From: an uncultured Kiloniellales bacterium
GTDB taxonomy: Bacteria; Pseudomonadota; Alphaproteobacteria; Kiloniellales; JAKSDN01
Direction: 5' to 3'
NCBI GenBank assembly: GCA_947259625.1
Contig: CAMYMY010000098.1
Location: forward strand, 1-10,672
DNA length: 10,672 bases
Shown here: positions 6,435 to 10,672 of the stretch, piece by piece
Position numbering within the stretch: position 1 is the first letter of the stretch
How the letters are laid out: each line of letters opens with the position of its first letter
Notes under the pieces: generated by a model
Database searches by the model: none
Told to the model about the DNA's origin: nothing
The model's input: the letters and a program-made list of their open reading frames with translations, nothing else
Position numbers and translations under genes: made by a program

Positions 6435-6576
6435 AAATTTCGCTGACGCAGGACAGGGCTTAACCGGACATCAGTGGATCAAGTTCGGCCATGACAAACT
6501 CTGGCGTGGAACTGCTAAAGCCATGATCTGCCTTCGTTCTTTTTGGGTCGGGTGCTAAGCGAATGCGGGGACGGCG

Positions 6577-8286
6577 GTGACTTCGTTCTCGCGCCGGCAA
6601 TGGGCGCCGGGCGCCGTCGGCCTGCTGCTGGCGGCCTTCCTCGTCGTGTTTCTCGTGGTCCCCGTGGTCAAGGTCATATTCGTGGCCTTCCAGGACCCCA
6701 ACACGGGGGCCGTCACGCTCATCAATTTCGTCGATTTCTTCAACACCTCGCTGTTCCGGGACTCCTTCGTCAACTCGCTCTATGTCGCCGGCACGTCGGT
6801 GATCGTGGCCTCGGTCATCGCGCTGCCGCTCGCCTACTTCACGACGCGCTTCAACTTCGGCGGCGCCGTCCTGATCCAGACCCTGGGGATTATCCCGCTG
6901 ATCATGCCGCCCTTCGTCGGCGCCGTGGCCATGCAGCTTCTCCTGGGGCCGAACGGCTCGGTCAACCTGCTGCTGGACGAGTGGTTCGGGATCAACATCC
7001 CCTTCATGGAGGGCCTGAACGGGGTCGTCCTGGTGGAAAGCGTCCACTACTTCCCGTTCATCCTGATCAACCTCTCGGCGGCGCTCAACAACATCGATCA
7101 GGCGATGGAGGAATCGGCGCAGAACCTGGGGTCGAGCGGCCTGCGCCTCTTCCGGCGCATCGTCTTTCCACTGGCCATGCCGGGCTACGTGGCCGGCGCC
7201 TCGCTCGTGTTCCTCAAGGTGTTCGACGACCTCGGCACGCCGCTGCTGCTGAACATCAACACCATGCTGGCGCCGCAGGCCTATCTGCGCATCTCGTCGA
7301 TCGGCATCTCCGATCCCATGGGCTACGTCATCTCGGTGATCCTGGTCGCCTTCTCCCTGTTCTCGCTCTGGGTCTCGCTGCTGACCTTGCGGGGCAAGGA
7401 CTACGCGACGGTGCAGAAGGGCGGCGGGGGCCTGAGGAAACGCGACCTGCGGCCCTGGGAGAAGGCGGGCTGCTATGCGGTCGTGGTGCTGATCCTGCTG
7501 CTCGTGCTGTCGCCCCACATCGGCCTGATGCTGCTGTCCTTCGGCACGGTCTGGTCCTACAGCGTGCTGCCCGACGCCTATACCGTCGACCACTATCTCA
7601 GGGTCTTCGGGACGGCATCGCAATACATCACCAACACCCTGCTCTACGCCGGGCTGGCCGGCCTCGCCGACGTGATCCTCGGCACGGCAATCGCCTACAT
7701 CGTCTGGCGCACGGGTCTGGCCGGGCGCAAGTGGCTGGATTACGTGGGCATGGGGGCCGTCGCGATCCCGGGTGTGGTGCTGGGCATCGGCTATCTCAGG
7801 ACCTTCTATGATTTCCAGGTGCCCGTGATCGACAAGCCGCTGGCCTCGTGGTGGGTGATCATCGTGGTCGCGCTCGCCGTCCGCCGGCTGCCCTACGCGC
7901 TGCGCGCCTGCGTGGCCGCCCTGCAGCAGGTCAGCGAGATGCTCGAGGAGGCGGCCGAGAACCTAGGCGCCACCAAGGCCCGCACCGTGTGGCGGATCAC
8001 GGTGCCGCTCATGAGCGGCGGCATCCTTGCCGGCTTCGTGACCAGCTTCGCGACGGCCTCGGTCGAGCTGTCGGCGACGATCATGCTGGTCTCGGCCGAG
8101 TCCGACGCGCCGCTGGCCTACGGCATCTACGAGTTCATGCAGTCGGCGTCGGGCCGGGGCCCCGGCGCCGCGCTCGGCATCATCGCGGTGGTCATCGTCG
8201 GCATCGGCACCTACGTGTCGCACCGCGTCATCGAGCGCGGCCGGCGCGAGCGTGCCCCCGATGTCGCGTTGGCGGCAGGCGTATGA
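6577..8286 (+). CDS. ABC transporter permease, fused two-domain (FbpB/iron(III)-type)
   Basis: The protein has 569 residues from a GTG at 6577, preceded by GGGGA at 6567-6571. It holds two binding-protein-dependent permease domains in one chain, the FbpB layout, with about twelve membrane helices. The first helix is PGAVGLLLAAFLVVFLVVPVV near the N-terminus. Each half has an EAA-type coupling loop that contacts the ATPase. The first begins EESAQNLG at residue 178 and runs on through 'RRIVFPLAMPG'. The second begins EEAAENLGATKA at residue 457 and runs on through 'WRITVPLMSGG'. Both are well conserved, so a working transporter is expected. It forms the inner-membrane channel for the ligand carried by the upstream binding protein. 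Its TGA at 8284-8286 overlaps a possible ATG of the ATPase gene, showing tight translational coupling. The family includes ferric, phosphosugar and related transporters and does not settle the substrate. Confidence 0.93.
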   Translation: MTSFSRRQWAPGAVGLLLAAFLVVFLVVPVVKVIFVAFQDPNTGAVTLINFVDFFNTSLFRDSFVNSLYVAGTSVIVASVIALPLAYFTTRFNFGGAVLIQTLGIIPLIMPPFVGAVAMQLLLGPNGSVNLLLDEWFGINIPFMEGLNGVVLVESVHYFPFILINLSAALNNIDQAMEESAQNLGSSGLRLFRRIVFPLAMPGYVAGASLVFLKVFDDLGTPLLLNINTMLAPQAYLRISSIGISDPMGYVISVILVAFSLFSLWVSLLTLRGKDYATVQKGGGGLRKRDLRPWEKAGCYAVVVLILLLVLSPHIGLMLLSFGTVWSYSVLPDAYTVDHYLRVFGTASQYITNTLLYAGLAGLADVILGTAIAYIVWRTGLAGRKWLDYVGMGAVAIPGVVLGIGYLRTFYDFQVPVIDKPLASWWVIIVVALAVRRLPYALRACVAALQQVSEMLEEAAENLGATKARTVWRITVPLMSGGILAGFVTSFATASVELSATIMLVSAESDAPLAYGIYEFMQSASGRGPGAALGIIAVVIVGIGTYVSHRVIERGRRERAPDVALAAGV

Positions 8287-8297
8287 GGAGCAGGACC

Positions 8298-9407
8298 GTG
8301 AGCCAGACCCAGAGCGCCGCCCAGCGTGCCACCCAGAGCACAGACGTGACGATCGAGAACCTTTCGCTCTCCTTCGGCACCACCGAGGTCCTCAAGGGCA
8401 TCGACCTGACCATCGGCAGGGGCGAGTTCTTCACCTTCCTGGGCCCCTCGGGCTCGGGCAAGTCGACGCTCTTGAGGGCGATCGCCGGCTTCGGGCCGCG
8501 GCCCAGCGGCCGCATCCTGATCGGCGGGGAGGAGGTCACGCGCCTGCCGCCGTGGAAGCGCAACCTGGGCATGGTGTTCCAGAGCTATGCGCTCTGGCCG
8601 CACATGACGGTGCGCAGGAACGTCGCCTTCGGCCTCGAGGAGCGCAAGCTGCCGAGGGAGGAGATTCGCCGGCGGGTCGAGGCCGCGCTCGAGCTGGTCG
8701 GCCTGCTCGACCTGGCGGAGCGGCGGCCCTCGCAGCTCTCCGGCGGCCAGCAGCAGCGCGTCGCGCTGGCCCGCACCATCGTGGTCGAGCCGCGGGTGCT
8801 TCTGCTCGACGAGCCGCTCAGCAACCTGGACGCCAACCTGCGCGTCCAGATGCGCCGGGAGATCCTCGACCTGCAGCGCAAGCTCTCGCTCACGACGATC
8901 TTCGTGACCCACGACCAGGAGGAGGCCAACACGACCTCCGACCGCATCGCGGTGCTGAACGACGGCGTGCTCCAGCAGGTCGGCTCGCCGGTGGAACTCT
9001 ACGACCGGCCCGCCAACCTCTTCGTCGCGGGCTTCCTGGGCACCGCGAACGTGCTCGAGGGGCGGGTGGAGGCGCAGGCCGGCCGGCCGCTCTTCCGGAC
9101 CGCCGACGGCATAGAGGTCCCGCTGATCGAGGGGCCGGATGGGCCGTGCAGCATCGTCTTCCGGCCGCAGAACCTAGTCATCGTCGCCGAGGGCGGCGAG
9201 CCGGCGGGCGGCGCGGGCGCGGTCAAGCTGTCCGGCGTCGTCCGCCACCGGGAGTTCCTGGGCAGCATCATCCGCTACGCCGTCGAGGTGGCCGGAAACG
9301 TCATCCTGGTCGACGACAGCCACCAGCGCGGCCAGGTCACCCTGGACGCCGGCGAGCCGGCCGACCTGTTCTTCAACCCCGACGAGGTCGTGGCGCTCGC
9401 CGGCTGA
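8298..9407 (+). CDS. ABC transporter ATP-binding protein (FbpC/PotA-like, with TOBE domain)
   Basis: I chose the GTG at 8298 (369 residues) because AGGAG at 8286-8290 stands 7 bases before it. An ATG at 8283, overlapping the permease stop as ATGA, would add five residues. Motifs in order: Walker A GPSGSGKST (49-57), Q-loop VFQSYALWP, signature LSGGQQQR (147-154), Walker B 'VLLLDEPLSNLD' with Asp171-Glu172, and H-loop FVTHDQEEA with His205. The NBD is followed by 'YDRPANLFVAGFLGTANVLEG' and a C-terminal TOBE-type beta domain of about 120 residues, as in FbpC, PotA and MalK relatives. All catalytic residues are intact. It powers the importer on the cytoplasmic face. Gene order binding protein-permease-ATPase is that of FbpABC/AfuABC systems. 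It ends 12 bases from the convergent hybrid kinase gene with no clear terminator between them. Confidence 0.94.
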   Translation: MSQTQSAAQRATQSTDVTIENLSLSFGTTEVLKGIDLTIGRGEFFTFLGPSGSGKSTLLRAIAGFGPRPSGRILIGGEEVTRLPPWKRNLGMVFQSYALWPHMTVRRNVAFGLEERKLPREEIRRRVEAALELVGLLDLAERRPSQLSGGQQQRVALARTIVVEPRVLLLDEPLSNLDANLRVQMRREILDLQRKLSLTTIFVTHDQEEANTTSDRIAVLNDGVLQQVGSPVELYDRPANLFVAGFLGTANVLEGRVEAQAGRPLFRTADGIEVPLIEGPDGPCSIVFRPQNLVIVAEGGEPAGGAGAVKLSGVVRHREFLGSIIRYAVEVAGNVILVDDSHQRGQVTLDAGEPADLFFNPDEVVALAG

Positions 9408-9419
9408 CCGCACGCGCCT

Positions 9420-10672
9420 TCAGGACGCGAGCGAGATCGCCCGGCCGGCGCCGGCGGGCGTTGCCTCGAGCGCGGCCCCCACCTTCCCGGCCAGCTCATG
9501 CCTATGGAAGGGCTTCTCGAGGAAGCCGGCGCCGGTTTGCAGAAGCGCGTCGCGCCCGACCTCGGTATCGGCATAGCCCGACATGAACAGAACCTTGAGG
9601 GCCGGGTGACGGCGCCTGGCCTGCTCCGCCACCTCCGGCCCGCTCATGCCGCCGGGAAGCACCACGTCGGACAGCAACAAGTCGATCCGGGACGCTCGGT
9701 CGAGGGTCGCGAGCGCGGCCTTGCCGTCCTCCACCTCGAGGACCTCGTAACCGAGATCCTGAAGCATCGAGACGGCGAGCTTACGGACATCGGGGTCGTC
9801 CTCGAGTACCAATATGCTCTCACCGCGCCCTCTGGTCTCGGTCGCCGCTTCCTGCGACGGCCGGACAACGGCCGCCTCGGCATGCGGCAGGTAAAGTGGA
9901 TTGTCACGTGGCCGCCGGTCTGCTTGACGAAGCCGTAGACCATGCTGAGGCCGAGACCGCTGCCTTTGCCGACATCCTTGGTCGTGAAGAAGGGTTCGAA
10001 GGCGCGCTCCAGGACCTCGCTCCGCATGCCGCAGCCGGTATCGCCGACCGCCAGCACGGCATAGCGACCCGGGTCCGCGTCCAGCCGTGCGGCCACATCA
10101 CCGTCTTCCATGTGCTCGTTTGCTGTCTCGATGGTCAAGACGCCGCCGTCGGGCATGGCGTCGCGCGCGTTGATCGCCAGGTTCAGGAGCGCGTTCTCCA
10201 ACTGTCCCGGGTCGGCCAAGGCGGTCCACAGCCCAGGGGCCGTCGAGGTCCGGATCTCTATGGTCTCCCCCAAGGTTCGCTCCAGCAGGTCCGACATTTC
10301 GGCGACGATGGCGTCGAGCTCGATCGTCCGCGGGTGGAGCGGCTGCTTACGCGAGAAGGCCAGAAGCTGCCGGGTCAGCTCGGCGCCTCGGGACGCCGCC
10401 CGCAAGATCGCCTTTGTGGCCCGGTCGTCTTCGCCGAGGCGGTGCTGGAGAATCTCGGCATTGCCCAGAATGACGGCGAGCAGGTTGTTGAAGTCGTGCG
10501 CCACCCCGCCCGTGAGATTCCCCACCGCCTCCATCTTCTGGGTGTGGCGCAGCTTGTTCTCCACCCGTTTCGACTCCGTGATGTCCTGGATCGTCGTATG
10601 CTCCTGGACGACGGTCCCCTTGGCGTCGAAGACGGGCCGCGCGATCTCGCGGACGTGCCGGGCCTCGCCGCC
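9420..10672 (-). pseudogene. PAS-histidine kinase-receiver hybrid, broken by a frame-shifting internal deletion; 5' end outside window
   Basis: Reading from the window edge: the end of a PAS/PAC domain ('VREIARPVFDAKGTVVQEH...IQDITESKR', 10672 to about 10568), then MEAVGNLTGGVAHDFNNLLAVI with the H-box His at 10498-10496. The N-box ALLNLAINARDAM, G1 GDTGCGM, F-box FEPFFTTKDVGKGSGLGLS and 'VYGFVKQTGGHVTI' follow. At about 9899-9896 the frame breaks. The next family segment, LYLPHAEA, continues two bases out of phase and runs on through GESILVLEDDPDVRKL into a complete receiver. The receiver has phosphoacceptor Asp at 9668-9666 in LLLSDVVLP, SGYAD, and the LEKPF lysine; it stops at 9422-9420. 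The roughly 11 residues usually found between VTI and LYLP (YSE.G.GTTV.) are also missing. In the kinase frame translation would run to a stop at 9646-9644, giving a kinase with a foreign tail and no receiver. A real deletion or an assembly fault is possible. Confidence 0.8.

Larger units (their letters stand above)
6144..6576 (+). other. Structured intercistronic region inside the ABC operon
   Basis: These 433 bases separate the binding protein from the permease. No protein-coding gene is credible. Two structures fill much of it: a compact hairpin (6171-6206) and a long inverted-repeat element (6272-6434). The remainder, 6435-6576, is unremarkable mixed sequence ending in GGGGA (6567-6571), the likely ribosome site of the permease GTG. 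The permease and ATPase may be read from the upstream promoter through these structures, or from their own promoter; I found no convincing promoter in the tail. Confidence 0.6.

Noticed and set aside
6501..6520. Sigma-54-like promoter (TGGCGT...TGCTA) before the permease
   Set aside because: The GG and GC pairs are 9 bases apart instead of the required 10, and the rest of the consensus is poor.
6460..7623. Minus-strand open frame of nearly 390 codons over the permease gene
   Set aside because: Its translation is a low-complexity mix of Arg, Asp, Gln, Glu and His typical of antisense reading through a hydrophobic GC-rich gene.
9880..9910. Programmed ribosomal frameshift joining kinase and receiver
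   Set aside because: There is no slippery heptamer at the junction, and about 11 conserved residues are missing, which frameshifting would not explain.

Overview
The window looks like chromosomal DNA of a GC-rich alphaproteobacterium, probably near Rhodospirillales. The basis is strong G/C at third codon positions, a DUF1194 protein directly after recJ, iron/phosphosugar-type ABC genes, and a PAS-kinase-receiver hybrid of a kind common in that group. The organism is an inference; no rRNA or species marker is present.

Layout. 1-319 holds the end of recJ. A secreted von Willebrand A-like DUF1194 protein follows (344-1093), then a complete tRNA-Glu(UUC) gene (1196-1271). A 369-base region that appears to be non-coding (1272-1640) leads into a two-gene unit: a type I periplasmic binding protein with a Tat-like signal (1641-2915) and a membrane sensor histidine kinase (2952-4589). 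Neither a permease nor a response regulator accompanies this pair. After a 219-base gap containing a perfect 8+8 palindrome comes a complete ABC importer: binding protein (4809-6143), fused two-domain permease (6577-8286) and ATPase (8298-9407). Its first and second genes are separated by 433 bases holding a strong hairpin and a long dispersed inverted-repeat element. On the minus strand, ending 12 bases from the ATPase gene, lies a hybrid histidine kinase/receiver gene (9420 to the window edge). It carries an apparent internal deletion of about 31 bases that breaks the reading frame.

How the parts may work together. The ABC genes form a conventional uptake system of the ferric/phosphosugar (FbpABC, AfuABC, PgtC-like) superfamily. 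Phe-Phe stands where classical ferric binding proteins have an iron-ligating Tyr-Tyr pair, so iron is not a safe substrate call. The upstream binding protein and kinase resemble two-protein periplasmic sensors such as TorT/TorS or LuxP/LuxQ, and may sense a ligand and control nearby transport. That link is inferred from gene order only.

Most of the window is ordinary. The parts most worth a second look are the binding protein/kinase pair, the RNA structures inside the ABC operon, and the broken hybrid kinase.
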